Shown here: positions 10,247-18,964 of the stretch, in pieces | Numbering within the stretch: the stretch's first letter is position 1 | Layout of the letters: each line of letters starts with the position of its first letter | Assembly: GCF_016863135.1 (NCBI RefSeq) | Contig: NZ_BOOH01000042.1 | Location: 98,356-162,355 of the forward strand | Reading direction: 5' to 3' | From: Planobispora longispora | Lineage (GTDB): Bacteria > Actinomycetota > Actinomycetes > Streptosporangiales > Streptosporangiaceae | Length of the DNA stretch: 64,000 nt | Program-made: the position numbers and the translations under genes | The notes under the pieces: generated by a model | The model's database searches: none | What the model was told of the DNA's origin: nothing | What the model saw: only the letters and a program-made list of their open reading frames with translations

Positions 10247-11482
10247 ATGCCCAGCAAGCCGACCTCCGCCGCGAAGGACCCTGCCGCGAACGCGAAGGAC
10301 TCCGCCGCGAAGGACCTTGCCGCGAACGCGAAGGACCCTGCCGCGAAGAACGGCGGGCCGCTCCTCCCCGGGAGACGGACAGGTCCCGGGCACGCCCCCC
10401 GGCCGGCCCCGGTCATCGCCCTCGTCGCCGCGGTCCTGGCGGCCGGCTGCTCCTCGCCCTCCGCCGAACGGGTCGGCACGGCCCGGACACCCGCCCCCGC
10501 CCCCGCCCTCTCCCAGGCCCCGCAGGCCGGCGAGCCCCGCGTCCTGGCGAAGGGACTCGCGGTCCCCTGGGGCATCGCGTTCCTGCCCGGCGGCGACGCC
10601 CTGGTGACCGAGCGCGACACCGCCCGCCTCCTGCGGGTCACCCCGGCCGGCGAGGTCTCCGAGGTGGCGAAGATCGACGAGGCGCGCCCCGACGGCGAGG
10701 GCGGCCTGATGGGCGTGGCGGTCTCCCCCCGCTTCGCGCAGGACGGCCTCGTCTTCCTCCACTACACCGCCGCCGACGACAACCGGATCGTGCGCTACCG
10801 CTACGACCGCGGCCTGACCGACGCCACGGTCGTCCTCGACGGCATCCCCAAGGGTGTCATCCACAACGGCGGCGGCCTGGCCTTCGGCCCCGACGGATAC
10901 CTGTACGCCACGACCGGCGAGACCGGCGACCGTCAACTCTCCCAGGACCTCGGCTCCCTCGCCGGCAAGATCCTCCGCATGACCGCCGACGGCGCCCCCG
11001 CCCCCGGCAACCCCGCCCAGAACGTGATCTGGAGCCACGGCCACCGCAACATCCAGGGCCTGGCCTGGGACTCCTCGGGGCGCCTGTACGCCAGCGAGTT
11101 CGGATCCAGCTCGTTCGACGAGGTCAACCTGATCGAGAAGGGCGGCAACTACGGCTGGCCCGAGGTCGAGGGCGTCGGCGGCGACTCCCGCTTCATCGAC
11201 CCGATCGTCACCTGGAGCACCTCCGAGGCCTCCCCCTCCGGCATGGCCTACGCCGACGGCTCCCTGTGGGTCGGCGCGCTCCGCGGCCGGAAGCTCTGGC
11301 GCGTCCCGATCGCCCCGGACGGCACGGCCGGCGCGGCCGCCCCGCTGTTCGACGGCCGGTACGGCCGCCTCCGCGCGGTCACCGCCGCCCCCGACGGCTC
11401 CCTGTGGATCGGAACCAGCAACGAGGACGGCCGCGGCTCCCCCGCCCCCGACGACGACCGCGTCCTCACCCTCACTCCCTGA
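10247..11482 (+). CDS. PQQ-dependent sugar dehydrogenase-like lipoprotein
   Basis: This 411-residue lipoprotein has a six-bladed propeller of the soluble glucose/aldose-sugar dehydrogenase family. It shows WGIAFLPGGDALVTER near the start of the fold, the conserved HNGGGLAFGPDGYLY and WSHGHRNIQGLAW motifs, and YGWPEVEG. A lipobox LAAGC lies at about residue 67 after a hydrophobic stretch. Oddly, about 45 residues precede the signal region, and they contain an Ala/Lys/Asp repeat. No Met or Val codon offers a convincing later start, so the long N-region is kept. The start at 10247 has GGGGAGAGAGG upstream. Family members oxidise sugars extracellularly; some have no known substrate. Confidence 0.85.
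   Translation: MPSKPTSAAKDPAANAKDSAAKDLAANAKDPAAKNGGPLLPGRRTGPGHAPRPAPVIALVAAVLAAGCSSPSAERVGTARTPAPAPALSQAPQAGEPRVLAKGLAVPWGIAFLPGGDALVTERDTARLLRVTPAGEVSEVAKIDEARPDGEGGLMGVAVSPRFAQDGLVFLHYTAADDNRIVRYRYDRGLTDATVVLDGIPKGVIHNGGGLAFGPDGYLYATTGETGDRQLSQDLGSLAGKILRMTADGAPAPGNPAQNVIWSHGHRNIQGLAWDSSGRLYASEFGSSSFDEVNLIEKGGNYGWPEVEGVGGDSRFIDPIVTWSTSEASPSGMAYADGSLWVGALRGRKLWRVPIAPDGTAGAAAPLFDGRYGRLRAVTAAPDGSLWIGTSNEDGRGSPAPDDDRVLTLTP
10268..10351 (+). repeat. 36-bp tandem repeat in the N-terminus of the sugar dehydrogenase-like gene
   Basis: Two full copies and a partial third of a 36-bp unit encode the 12-residue repeat AAKDPAANAKDS / AAKDLAANAKDP / AAK. Copies differ at two or three bases. The repeat lies in frame, before the lipoprotein signal. 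Confidence 0.8.
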
Positions 11483-11548
11483 CCCCGTACGGCGCGCCGC
11501 GCCGGCGGGGAGCACGGGGCCGGCTGCCGCGGCCGCGTCCGGCGCTTT

Positions 11549-11585
11549 CGCGGGGAGGCGGAACTCCTTCCCCTCCCCGCGCGTT
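11549..11585 (+). terminator. Terminator after the sugar dehydrogenase-like gene
   Basis: A 10-bp perfect stem (CGCGGGGAGG at 11549-11558, CCTCCCCGCG at 11572-11581) is followed by cgTTTT. The position, between two co-directional genes, fits termination of the first. Confidence 0.7.
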
Positions 11586-11624
11586 TTCCCGCTCGCATCA
11601 GTCGGTTGATCATCTCGAGGGAAA

Positions 11625-12389
11625 TTGACACTCAAGCTGCGCTCGCTCGTCTCCACCCTGGCCGTCGTCCTCACCGCCGGGGCGTGCGCGCCCTCCGCGG
11701 AGAACGGCCCCGTCGCGGAGGGTGACGGTTACCCCCCTCAGCAGCGGTCGTTCGTGGAGGAGGACTCCGACTTCTCCCAGGGGGTGGGAGAGGAGGAAGA
11801 GGAGTCCTACATAGAGGTGTGCGTGCTGAAGAAGACGCGGGTCCGCGTCGGCTACCAGGGGTGCGACGACTCCGAACCCGGCTACACGTGGTATTTCATC
11901 GCGTACGACAAGAGGGTTCCCCCGGTGGGACGGAAGGCGGGGAAGGGGTCGTTCCGGCGGCCCGACGGTGAGAGGCACCGGGCGCGGGCGAAGGGCGGCC
12001 GGGGGCCCGAGGTCTCGTTCACGGACGATGAGAACCGCTTCGAGATCTGCGTACGCGAGGACACGCGCGTCCGCGTCCCCGACGCCAGGTGCGACGACGA
12101 GGACGAAGGCTTCGCCTGGTACTACGTCCGCCTCGACGGGCGTGCCCCGGCGACGGGCCGGAGGGCCTCCGGAGGCTCTTTCCTCGAACCCTCCAGATCC
12201 ACCTATCGCGCCGAGAAGCGGGGCGGCTCCGGGATGAAAGCCGCGATCGATCCTTACGCGGATACAGATATGGACACGGACAGCAGCACCGGCACCGGCA
12301 CCGGCAGCGGTGACTCCTCGACCCGCAGCCAGTCCGGCTGTGGACTCAACTGCGGAGGCGGTACCCGGACCAAGTCCGGCCGCCGCTGA
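11625..12389 (+). CDS. Putative lipoprotein with a tandem two-cysteine repeat, function unknown
   Basis: I do not recognise this 254-residue protein. It starts at TTG with GAGGG just upstream and has a short hydrophobic leader ending in a lipobox-like TAGAC. Two copies of a roughly 50-residue unit follow: one with VCVLKKTRVRVGYQGC, YTWYF and GRKAGKGSF, the other with ICVREDTRVRVPDARC, FAWYYV and GRRASGGSF. Each unit has two Cys that could pair outside the cell. The C-terminus is a Ser/Thr/Gly-rich tail with a CGLNCGGG motif. It is therefore probably a surface protein with a duplicated small disulfide-bonded domain. It faces the anti-sigma gene across a strong hairpin. Confidence 0.75.
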   Translation: MTLKLRSLVSTLAVVLTAGACAPSAENGPVAEGDGYPPQQRSFVEEDSDFSQGVGEEEEESYIEVCVLKKTRVRVGYQGCDDSEPGYTWYFIAYDKRVPPVGRKAGKGSFRRPDGERHRARAKGGRGPEVSFTDDENRFEICVREDTRVRVPDARCDDEDEGFAWYYVRLDGRAPATGRRASGGSFLEPSRSTYRAEKRGGSGMKAAIDPYADTDMDTDSSTGTGTGSGDSSTRSQSGCGLNCGGGTRTKSGRR

Positions 12390-12420
12390 CAACCGGGACG
12401 AGCGCGCAGCGCACGCGATG

Positions 12421-12463
12421 CCGGCCCGGCGGCCGCTGCTCGGGAAGGTGGCCGCCGGGCCGG
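12421..12463. terminator. Bidirectional terminator
   Basis: A perfect 14-bp inverted repeat (CCGGCCCGGCGGCC at 12421-12434 and its complement at 12450-12463) with a 15-nt loop lies between two convergent genes. Confidence 0.75.
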
Positions 12464-12471
12464 GTTGGGGA

Positions 12472-13167
12472 TCAGTCGTTGCGGGTGTCGAGGCTGGGCC
12501 CCTCGTCCTTGCCGGGGCCGCCGGTGTCGAACTTCTCGGTGGTGACAGGCCCGGTCGGTTCAGGTCCGGCGGGCCGGGGACCGTTGGGCTCCGGCAGCGG
12601 GACCGCCGTGCAGGGCTCGACCTCACCCTCGACGATCTGCAGCGACGTCGCGGTCGGCGGCTGGTCCGGGTGGGCGTGGTCGAAGGAGACCCTCAGGACC
12701 AGCGTCTCGTCAGCCGTGATCTGCCCCGGCTTGAGCTGGAAGGAGATCCCCTTTCCATCCTTGCCGATCTTCGATTCCATCGGTTCGCCCGCACGGCCGG
12801 CCTGAGAACGCCCGTTCCGGGGCTCCTCACAGGTCTGGTCCCCGGGCAGGTAGTCCACCTGCGCCTTGACCCCCTCCTCTGCGAGCTTGGCCTCCAGCTC
12901 CTCAGGCTCGCGGAACTCCTTGATCCACACATCGACCGACCCGTCCGCGGCCTTGGTCACCGCGAAAGCCGGGGTGCTGCCTGCGCTGAACAGCGTGACC
13001 GCCACCGTGGTGGCCGCCGCGACCCCCGTCAGCGCGGCGGCCAGCCCCACGACGCGGCGCCTCGATCCCCGCCGCACCGATGTCGTGGCCACCATGCCCT
13101 CTCGGGCGCTCCTGGCGGCGACGTCTTCCTTGAGCGCGCTGAGCAGGCGCTCTTCGAAGTTGCTCAT
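12472..13167 (-). CDS. Probable membrane anti-sigma factor / sigma-linked membrane protein
   Basis: This 231-residue protein has a cytosolic N-terminus (MSNFEERLLSALKEDVAARS), a basic stretch, one membrane helix at about residues 38-60 (VVGLAAALTGVAAATTVAV) and an extracytoplasmic domain ending in a Pro/Gly-rich tail. Its ATG overlaps the stop of the upstream ECF sigma gene by 4 nt, so the two are translationally coupled. The arrangement is typical of an anti-sigma factor, but the conserved zinc-binding HxxxCxxC motif is absent. The role is inferred from context and topology. Confidence 0.7.
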   Translation of the reverse strand: MSNFEERLLSALKEDVAARSAREGMVATTSVRRGSRRRVVGLAAALTGVAAATTVAVTLFSAGSTPAFAVTKAADGSVDVWIKEFREPEELEAKLAEEGVKAQVDYLPGDQTCEEPRNGRSQAGRAGEPMESKIGKDGKGISFQLKPGQITADETLVLRVSFDHAHPDQPPTATSLQIVEGEVEPCTAVPLPEPNGPRPAGPEPTGPVTTEKFDTGGPGKDEGPSLDTRND

Positions 13168-13709
13168 GCCTGTCCCTTCACGTATACGGCCTGCGGCGAA
13201 ACGACGTCTCCGAGAGCACGCCTGGCGCGGTGCAGTCGGACCCGTGCGGTCACCTGCCTGATCCCCAGGGCCTCGGCCGCCTCCGCGACGGTGAGCTGAT
13301 CGATCGCCACGAGCTCCAGCACGGCCCGCTCCCCCTCGGGGAGTTCCCGCATGGCCTCCAGGGCGCCCCGCACCCGGCGCTCGGCGTCGATCCGCTCCTC
13401 CATCCGGCCGAGGTCGTCGTCGTCCATCAGCCTCCGGCCGGAGATTCGGCTGGTCACCCGCACCTCGCGGATCGCCTTTCGCTGCTGGGCCGCCATGACG
13501 TTGCGCGCGACGCCGTACAACCATGCGATCTCGCTGCCCCTGCCGGGACGGTAGGTGTGTGCCGAGTCCACGGCCGCCAGGAACACGTCAGCGGTCAGGT
13601 CGGCCGCCAGATGAGGGTCACTCACCCGTCGGACGACGAACCGCATGACAGCGTCAACGTGGCGGCGGTAGAAGGCCTCTAAGGCCTCAGGGTCTTCATT
13701 GAGGCGCAC
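13164..13709 (-). CDS. ECF-type RNA polymerase sigma factor
   Basis: This 181-residue sigma-70 family protein has region 2 at about residues 8-75 (FYRRHVDAVMRFVVRRV, AADLTADVFLAAV, WLYGVARNVMAA) and region 4 near the C-terminus (LPEGERAVLELVAIDQLTVAEAAEALGI, VTARVRLHRARRAL). No region 3 is present, as expected for ECF factors. The GTG start at 13709 has GGGAG about 8 nt upstream. It is the first gene of a two-gene unit with the membrane protein at 12472-13167, which probably holds it inactive until a signal arrives. Confidence 0.92.
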   Translation of the reverse strand: MRLNEDPEALEAFYRRHVDAVMRFVVRRVSDPHLAADLTADVFLAAVDSAHTYRPGRGSEIAWLYGVARNVMAAQQRKAIREVRVTSRISGRRLMDDDDLGRMEERIDAERRVRGALEAMRELPEGERAVLELVAIDQLTVAEAAEALGIRQVTARVRLHRARRALGDVVSPQAVYVKGQA

Positions 13710-14247
13710 CGGCCTCGCTCCCTTCGTCGTTCGCCCTTACACCTCTACTTGGACCGAGCGCCGCAAAGCGTTTCCGGCGGCCGGGCACCACACGGCGAAC
13801 CGTCAGAAGGTCCAGATGTCAACCCGCTCAACATCCAGCCTCAGGATCAAGTACGGCTACGCAGCCCCACCCATGAAATCTGCATCGGTACCCGCTCCAG
13901 ATTGGGCGCAGCTACGGTGGCCTGCCCTGAGCTCCTTCCTTCCAGGGTGGCCGCAGGCGACGGCGCTCAGCCCTGCACGGTGCCGCGCCTGCGCTTCAGC
14001 ATCGGCGGGCACCCTGGTCGTCCGGGGCAGGGCCGCATCCATACGGCCCGCACCCGGTGCGGCGAAGGGCGAGGAGTGCGGAGCGGGCGGATATTCCAGC
14101 CGGCGTAAGACCGTGCCAGGACCATGCGCGCCCGCCAGGCCGGAGGCCTGAGCCACCAGGGCCCGGCCCCGACGGCCGGATGGAATGTCCGCGCGCGGAG
14201 CGCGACCATGACCCCACCACAGAAGCCCGCACCGAAGCGCGGGCCCC

Positions 14248-14322
14248 ACCTTCCGGGCTTCACCTTCCAGGCCTGGCCTTCCGGGCCTCACTTTTCCGGG
14301 CCTGGCCTTCCCGGGTCCGGCT
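14248..14322 (+). repeat. Degenerate 14-16 bp tandem repeat
   Basis: About five back-to-back copies of a unit like CACCTTCCGGGCCTGG occur, varying in length by one or two bases. The copies are not a multiple of three, which argues against coding use. Confidence 0.6.
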
Positions 14323-14349
14323 GGGGACCCGGCTCCCAGGGGCCGGGTT

Positions 14350-14480
14350 GCGCGCCGTAGCTGCGGCGCCGGACACGTTTGTGCGGCGGCTCGCCGTACC
14401 GGCGCCGGTTCCTGGCCTGGGTGCGCGCCGTACCGGCGCCAATCACGCCGCAGGCGCACCCCGTGCCGTAGGCGCAGCCC
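14350..14480. repeat. Repeated CGCCGTACCGGCG-like palindromes downstream of the VanW gene
   Basis: Four imperfect copies of a short palindromic block (GCGCGCCGTACCGGCGCC and variants) lie just past the stop of the minus-strand VanW-family gene. They could form hairpins that act as terminators or mRNA 3' ends. No wider function is visible. Confidence 0.5.
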
Positions 14481-14481
14481 T

Positions 14482-16563
14482 TTACTCGTCCCCGGCGGGA
14501 TCCTCGGGAACGCACTTGAGATCGAGCTCGGGCTTGTAGACCGTCGTCTTCTTCTCCCGCTTGATCTCCTTGCCGTCCTGCTTGAAGATCCGGGTCACGT
14601 CGATCGTGAACCCCGGCTGGCCGGTCATCGGGATGCAGTCGGGACCGCTGTCGGTCTTCCGCTCGAACTGGGTGGGGTTGTAGCGCTCGGAGGAGACCGA
14701 CTCGATCTCGTAGCGCTTGGTGCTCCAGAAGGTGACCGTGACCGACGTGCTCGTCGAGGAGGTCTTCACGAGCACGCCGTACGGGGAGTCGTTCTTCCAG
14801 CGGAAGTCCGGCTGCGGCCAGGAGACCGTGGACTCGCGGCCCGCCGGGTAGCGGGAGATGTAGAACTCGTGCGCCATGTGCTGGACGTCTTCGAGGCCGC
14901 CGAAGAACACCGCGTTGTACATCGTCGTGACGAACTGGGAGATGCCGCCGCCGACCGAGGGGATCAGGCGGCCGCCCTGGATCATGGGGGCCTCGACGAA
15001 GCCGCGGGCCTTGTCGCGCTGGCCGACCACGCCGTTGAGCGAGAAGGTCTCGCCGGGTTTGACCAGGTGGCCGTCCAGGAGCTTGGCGATCGTCCGGATG
15101 TTGGTCACCCGGGGCGCGCAGCACGGGTACATCGTGGTGAACTCGCTGATCTTCTCCTTGACGCCGAGCTTGCGCATCTCGGCCAGGGAGGTCCGCGGTC
15201 TGACGGTCGTGAGGGTGACCGGGATCGTCCGGCTGCCGCCCTCGGCGACCAGCTTGGCCACGTCCTCGGCGAGTTTCTCGTCGTCCACGCCCTTGCCCCT
15301 GCGGCCGGCGACCAGCTTCGGCCTGTCGCCGACGATCTGGAAGGCGGGCTCGCGGGGGGCCTGGGCCGGGTCGACGAGGTCCTTCTCCACGGCGGCGATG
15401 GCGTGCTCGGCGTCGAACACCGGGCGCATGCCGCCGGAGCCGTCGGGCCGGAAGGTCAGGTGCGCGGCGATGGTCTCGACCGGGAGCTGCGTCTGCTTGT
15501 CCCCGCTGGTCAGAGTGATCGGACCGGACAGGGCCTCGCGCGCGGAGGCGGCGGTCTCGGCCACCACGTCGGCCGTCACCTTGGGCTTGATCACGGTGAT
15601 CGGCAGCTCGACCGGGCCGCCGGAGCCGAGGAACGCCTTCTCGATGGCGGCGGCCGCGGCCTCCCGCTCCAGCTCCCGGCCGTCCTGGGGCTTGACGGAC
15701 ACGGGCTTGACGCCCTCGAAGCCGACCTCGCCCTCGACCACCTTCCGGTCGATCTGCTTGGCGAGGTCCTTGACGGCGTCCTGCATGCTCTCCGGGTCGG
15801 CGGAGACCTTCGGGGACAGGGTGGTGGTGCCGGTGAGCGCGCGCCAGACCTCCGCCGGGTTGGGGAAGTCGCTGGGGGCCTGGCCGATGGTGGCCACGAC
15901 GTCGAGTTCGAGACCGGCCTGGGCGGGGTCCAGCGTGTAGCGCTTGCCGAGGGCCTCCAGCGTCATCGGCGCGCGCGCCTTGGCCGCCAGCCGTTCCCTG
16001 AGCCGGTCGGCCGCCTCGGTGGCGGTCAGCCCGCCGATGTCGATGTCCTGGACGCGCGTGCCGGGCAGGATCTTGCCGGACATGGCGATCGCGGGGACGG
16101 CGTAGGCCAGGCCCGCGAGCAGCATGAGGAGCACGGCGACGACGAGGAACACGCGGCTCCGGCGGCGGCGCGGGGGCCGCTCCCCGGAACGGGGGGCGGA
16201 GGGCCCGGGCTGCTCGCCGGCCTCGGGCGCGACATCGGCTCGCGGCGGTCTCTGCCGGAAAGGGGGCTCCGGCGGCGGCGCGGCCATCCGCCAGGGCTGG
16301 GGCGGGGGCGGGGCCGGGGGCAGGCCCGGCGCTCCGGGAGCGGGGGGCGCGGCGGGGCCGGGGGGCTGCTCGAAGCCGGGGGCGGCGAAGATGTCGGGCG
16401 AGACGCCCGGGGGGAGGCGCGGCCTGCCGTCCGGGGCGTCACCGGCGGGGGGCTGCGGGCGGCGGGCCCCGGCGTCGGCTCCCGGCCGGACGGGGCGTGC
16501 GGGCAGGGGAACCGCCGCGAACGGATCCGTCGGGGGGTCGATGGACCTTCCGGCGTTCCGCAC
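14482..16563 (-). CDS. VanW-family / peptidoglycan-binding-like envelope protein
   Basis: This 693-residue protein has a Pro-rich cytosolic N-terminus of about 130 residues, one membrane helix (RVFLVVAVLLMLLAGLAYAV), two extracytoplasmic repeats of the PG_binding_4 type (LPGTRVQDIDIGGLTATEAADRL and later copies), then a VanW domain with GETFSLNGVVGQRDKARGF, GGGISQFVTTMYNAVFFGGL and HMAHEFYISRYPAGRE. The start is the GTG at 16563, with GGAGGAG 9 nt upstream; an upstream TTG has no such site. VanW proteins occur next to some vancomycin-resistance genes but their own activity is unknown, and no other van gene is present. It probably acts at the cell wall. Confidence 0.88.
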   Translation of the reverse strand: MRNAGRSIDPPTDPFAAVPLPARPVRPGADAGARRPQPPAGDAPDGRPRLPPGVSPDIFAAPGFEQPPGPAAPPAPGAPGLPPAPPPPQPWRMAAPPPEPPFRQRPPRADVAPEAGEQPGPSAPRSGERPPRRRRSRVFLVVAVLLMLLAGLAYAVPAIAMSGKILPGTRVQDIDIGGLTATEAADRLRERLAAKARAPMTLEALGKRYTLDPAQAGLELDVVATIGQAPSDFPNPAEVWRALTGTTTLSPKVSADPESMQDAVKDLAKQIDRKVVEGEVGFEGVKPVSVKPQDGRELEREAAAAAIEKAFLGSGGPVELPITVIKPKVTADVVAETAASAREALSGPITLTSGDKQTQLPVETIAAHLTFRPDGSGGMRPVFDAEHAIAAVEKDLVDPAQAPREPAFQIVGDRPKLVAGRRGKGVDDEKLAEDVAKLVAEGGSRTIPVTLTTVRPRTSLAEMRKLGVKEKISEFTTMYPCCAPRVTNIRTIAKLLDGHLVKPGETFSLNGVVGQRDKARGFVEAPMIQGGRLIPSVGGGISQFVTTMYNAVFFGGLEDVQHMAHEFYISRYPAGRESTVSWPQPDFRWKNDSPYGVLVKTSSTSTSVTVTFWSTKRYEIESVSSERYNPTQFERKTDSGPDCIPMTGQPGFTIDVTRIFKQDGKEIKREKKTTVYKPELDLKCVPEDPAGDE

Positions 16564-16615
16564 GGTTTCCGTCTCCTCCTGCTTCGTGAGCTCCGCGAGC
16601 TCTGTCCCGGCCACC

Positions 16616-16645
16616 ATAAACCACAACGACGCAAGCCGCCGTCAA
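16616..16645 (-). promoter_or_regulatory. Possible promoter of the VanW-family gene
   Basis: On the minus strand TTGACG (16645-16640) and GTTTAT (16621-16616) are spaced by 18 nt, about 50 nt before the GTG start. This fits a housekeeping-type promoter but is only a pattern match. Confidence 0.35.
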
Positions 16646-16658
16646 AGAAATAACAAAT

Positions 16659-17381
16659 TCAGCCCGTCCAGCGGTAACGGTGCTCGGGCCTTCCGGCGGT
16701 GCCGTACTTCGGCCGGAGCTGCGTCTGACCTGCCGCGCAAAGGTGCTCCAAGTAGCGCCGGGCGCTGACCCGGGACAGGCCGGTGATCGTCGCCACCTCG
16801 GCCGCCGACAGGTCGGTGTCCGCCTCTCTGAGCGCGTCCGCGACGAGGGCGCAGGTGGTGGCCGACAGCCCTTTGGGCAGGGGCGGCGGGCCGTCCCCGG
16901 CGCCGAACAGCCGGTCCACCTCGTCCTGGCGGGCCTCGGGACCGATGGTGGCCAGCTGCCTGCGCATGTCGGCGTACCGTTCCAGGCGCTCGGTGAGCGC
17001 CCTGGCGGTGAACGGCTTGATCAGGTAGTTGACCGCGCCGCCGCGCATCGCCGCGCGGACCGTGGCCGTGTCGCGGGCGGCGGTGATGACCAGCACGTCG
17101 GCGGGGTGGGACACGCCTCTCAGCGTCCCGAGCACGTCGAGGCCGGACATGTCCGGCAGGTAGATGTCGAGCAGCACCAGGTCGGGCCGGTGCTGAGCCA
17201 CCGCCGCCACCGCCGCCCGCCCGGTGTGCACGGTGCCGACGACCGTGAACCCGGGGACCCTCGCCACGTATCCACTGTGGATCTTGGCGACCATGAAGTC
17301 GTCGTCGACCACCAGCACCTTGATCGGCGCCCCGCGCCGCGGCTCGGGCGCCGGAGGCCGGAGGTTCGCCTCGCCGCTCAT
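16659..17381 (-). CDS. CitB/DcuR-type response regulator
   Basis: This 240-residue response regulator has a receiver domain with Asp26-Asp28, phospho-acceptor Asp72 (LVLLDIYLPDMSGLD) and the conserved Lys in YLIKPF. The C-terminal domain is a helix-turn-helix of the CitB type (LSAAEVATITGLSRVSARRYLEHL), ending in the family-typical YGTAGRPEHRYRW. Its ATG overlaps the kinase stop by 4 nt. With the divergent tctCBA genes it probably activates uptake of a di- or tricarboxylate. Confidence 0.93.
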   Translation of the reverse strand: MSGEANLRPPAPEPRRGAPIKVLVVDDDFMVAKIHSGYVARVPGFTVVGTVHTGRAAVAAVAQHRPDLVLLDIYLPDMSGLDVLGTLRGVSHPADVLVITAARDTATVRAAMRGGAVNYLIKPFTARALTERLERYADMRRQLATIGPEARQDEVDRLFGAGDGPPPLPKGLSATTCALVADALREADTDLSAAEVATITGLSRVSARRYLEHLCAAGQTQLRPKYGTAGRPEHRYRWTG

Positions 17382-18964
17382 GACACATCCTCTCGATGCG
17401 GGAGGAGTGCGGTGAACACGGCGCCGCCGGCGTTGTGCACGCGAACCCAGCCGCCGCGGCGCAGGCACGCCTGGCGGGTCAGGGCCAGGCCGAGGCCGCG
17501 GGGCCCGGAGCGGGCGACCTTGGTGGTGAAGCCCTGGCGGAACACCTCCTCCGCCAGGCCGGGGCTGATCCCGGGACCGGAGTCGCCGACGCGGACGTGC
17601 AGCCCGTCCTTCTCCGCGCGGACCGAGACCTCCACCGTGCCCCCAGTATCCTCCAGGGCGTCCAGGGCGTTGGCCACCAGGTTCCCGACGACCAGCACGG
17701 CGTCCTGCGGGTCGCCGAGCGCGCCTTCCTCCACCCGGCAGTCGTCGGCGAGCACCAGGGACGCGCCGCGCTCGGCCGCCTCGGCGGACTTGGCCAGCAG
17801 CAGCGCGGCCAGGGTCGGGTCGGCGACCTTCTCCCGGACGCCGGCCGAGTAGTCGCCGTACGCCTCGGTGGTCTGGGTGATGTAGCCGATCGCGGTCTCG
17901 TGCTCGCCGAGCTCCAGCAGGCCGACCACGGTGTGCATGCGGTTGGCGAACTCGTGGGCCTGGGCGCGCAGCGCGTCGGTCGTGCTGCTGGCCTGGTCGA
18001 GGTCGCGCGCCAGCCGTACCAGCTCGGTCCGGTCGCGCAGGGTGACCACCCACCCGCTGCGCTGCTCCCGTACGGCCACCGGCATGCGGTTGAGCACCAG
18101 CACCCGGTCGTGGTGGAGGACGACCCGGTCGTCGCCCGGGTCGTCTCCGGCCAGCACGTCCCGCATCCGCTCCGACAGCGGCATCTCCGCGATGCTCCGG
18201 CCGACGTCGCGGCCGGACAGTCCGAGCAGCTCCCGGGCCGCGTCGTTGATCAGCGTCACCCGGCCCTGCAGGTCGAGGGCGAGCACGCCCTCCTTCACGC
18301 CGTGCAGCACGCCCTCGCGCTGTTCGAGCAGGGCGGCGATCTCGCGGGGTTCGAGGCCGAAGGTCTGCCGGCGGACCCGCCGGGAGATGAGCGCGGCGCC
18401 CGCTGACCCGGCGAAGAGCACCGCCAGCACGGTCCACAGCAGCGGCGGCAGGGCGTCGCCGAGCTGGTCGGCGACGGTCTCCTCCAGGACGCCGACCGAG
18501 GTCAGGCCGATGACGTTGCCCTCGGCGTCGCGGATCGGGGCCTTGCCCCGCACGGAGCGGCCGAGGGTGCCGGTCTGGGTGCCGGTCCAGGCGCGGCCGG
18601 TGGTGAGTATGCCCGAGGCGTCGGTGGAGAGCCGTTTGCCGATCAGCGCCGGGTTGGGGTGGGCGTAGCGGATCTGGTCCCGGTTGGCGATCACCACGTA
18701 GTCGGCGCCGGTGGCGGCCTGCACGCCCATCGCGATCGGTTGCAGGATCAGCTCCGGCCGGGACTCCGAGAAGGCCTCGCGGACCCGGGGCAGCCCGGCC
18801 ACGGACTCGGCGATGGCCAGGGCCCGCTGCTGGTGCTGCCGGTCGAGCTGGTCACGGGTGTGCTCCACCCAGACGCCCGCCGTACCGCCCACCGCGACCA
18901 GCACGATGATCATCTGCAGCACGAACAGCTGGGTGCCGAGGGAGGCGTTGAGGATGCGTCGCAC
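17378..18964 (-). CDS. CitA/DcuS-type sensor histidine kinase
   Basis: This 528-residue kinase has a first membrane helix at about residues 10-32, an extracytoplasmic sensor domain of roughly 145 residues (with ADYVVIANRDQIRYAHPNP), a second membrane helix at about 175-195, a cytosolic PAS domain, the dimerisation region with His337 in QAHEFANRMHTVVGL, and an ATPase domain (NLVANALDAL, GDSGPGI, GLGLAL). This layout matches citrate and C4-dicarboxylate sensors. The GTG start has AGGGAG 7 nt upstream. It is the first gene of a two-gene operon and is divergent from tctC, so the transporter substrate is the likely signal. Confidence 0.93.
   Translation of the reverse strand: MRRILNASLGTQLFVLQMIIVLVAVGGTAGVWVEHTRDQLDRQHQQRALAIAESVAGLPRVREAFSESRPELILQPIAMGVQAATGADYVVIANRDQIRYAHPNPALIGKRLSTDASGILTTGRAWTGTQTGTLGRSVRGKAPIRDAEGNVIGLTSVGVLEETVADQLGDALPPLLWTVLAVLFAGSAGAALISRRVRRQTFGLEPREIAALLEQREGVLHGVKEGVLALDLQGRVTLINDAARELLGLSGRDVGRSIAEMPLSERMRDVLAGDDPGDDRVVLHHDRVLVLNRMPVAVREQRSGWVVTLRDRTELVRLARDLDQASSTTDALRAQAHEFANRMHTVVGLLELGEHETAIGYITQTTEAYGDYSAGVREKVADPTLAALLLAKSAEAAERGASLVLADDCRVEEGALGDPQDAVLVVGNLVANALDALEDTGGTVEVSVRAEKDGLHVRVGDSGPGISPGLAEEVFRQGFTTKVARSGPRGLGLALTRQACLRRGGWVRVHNAGGAVFTALLPHREDVS

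Larger units (their letters stand above)
13710..14481. other. Gene-poor 770-bp stretch with short repeats
   Basis: I see no convincing gene here. Open frames on both strands have skewed Arg/Pro/Gly composition and no recognisable motif. The left end should hold the promoter of the ECF sigma gene: a TTGACA box reads on the minus strand at 13822-13817, but no good -10 follows it. The right half holds two sets of degenerate repeats, listed separately. Confidence 0.6.

Noticed and set aside
13857..14459. 200-codon open frame on the minus strand
   Set aside because: Arg/Ala/Gly/Pro-rich composition, no recognisable domain and overlap with degenerate repeats argue against a gene.
14482..16563. VanW-family gene as evidence of vancomycin resistance
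   Set aside because: No vanHAX, vanR or vanS gene is present nearby, and VanW-like proteins are widespread without resistance.
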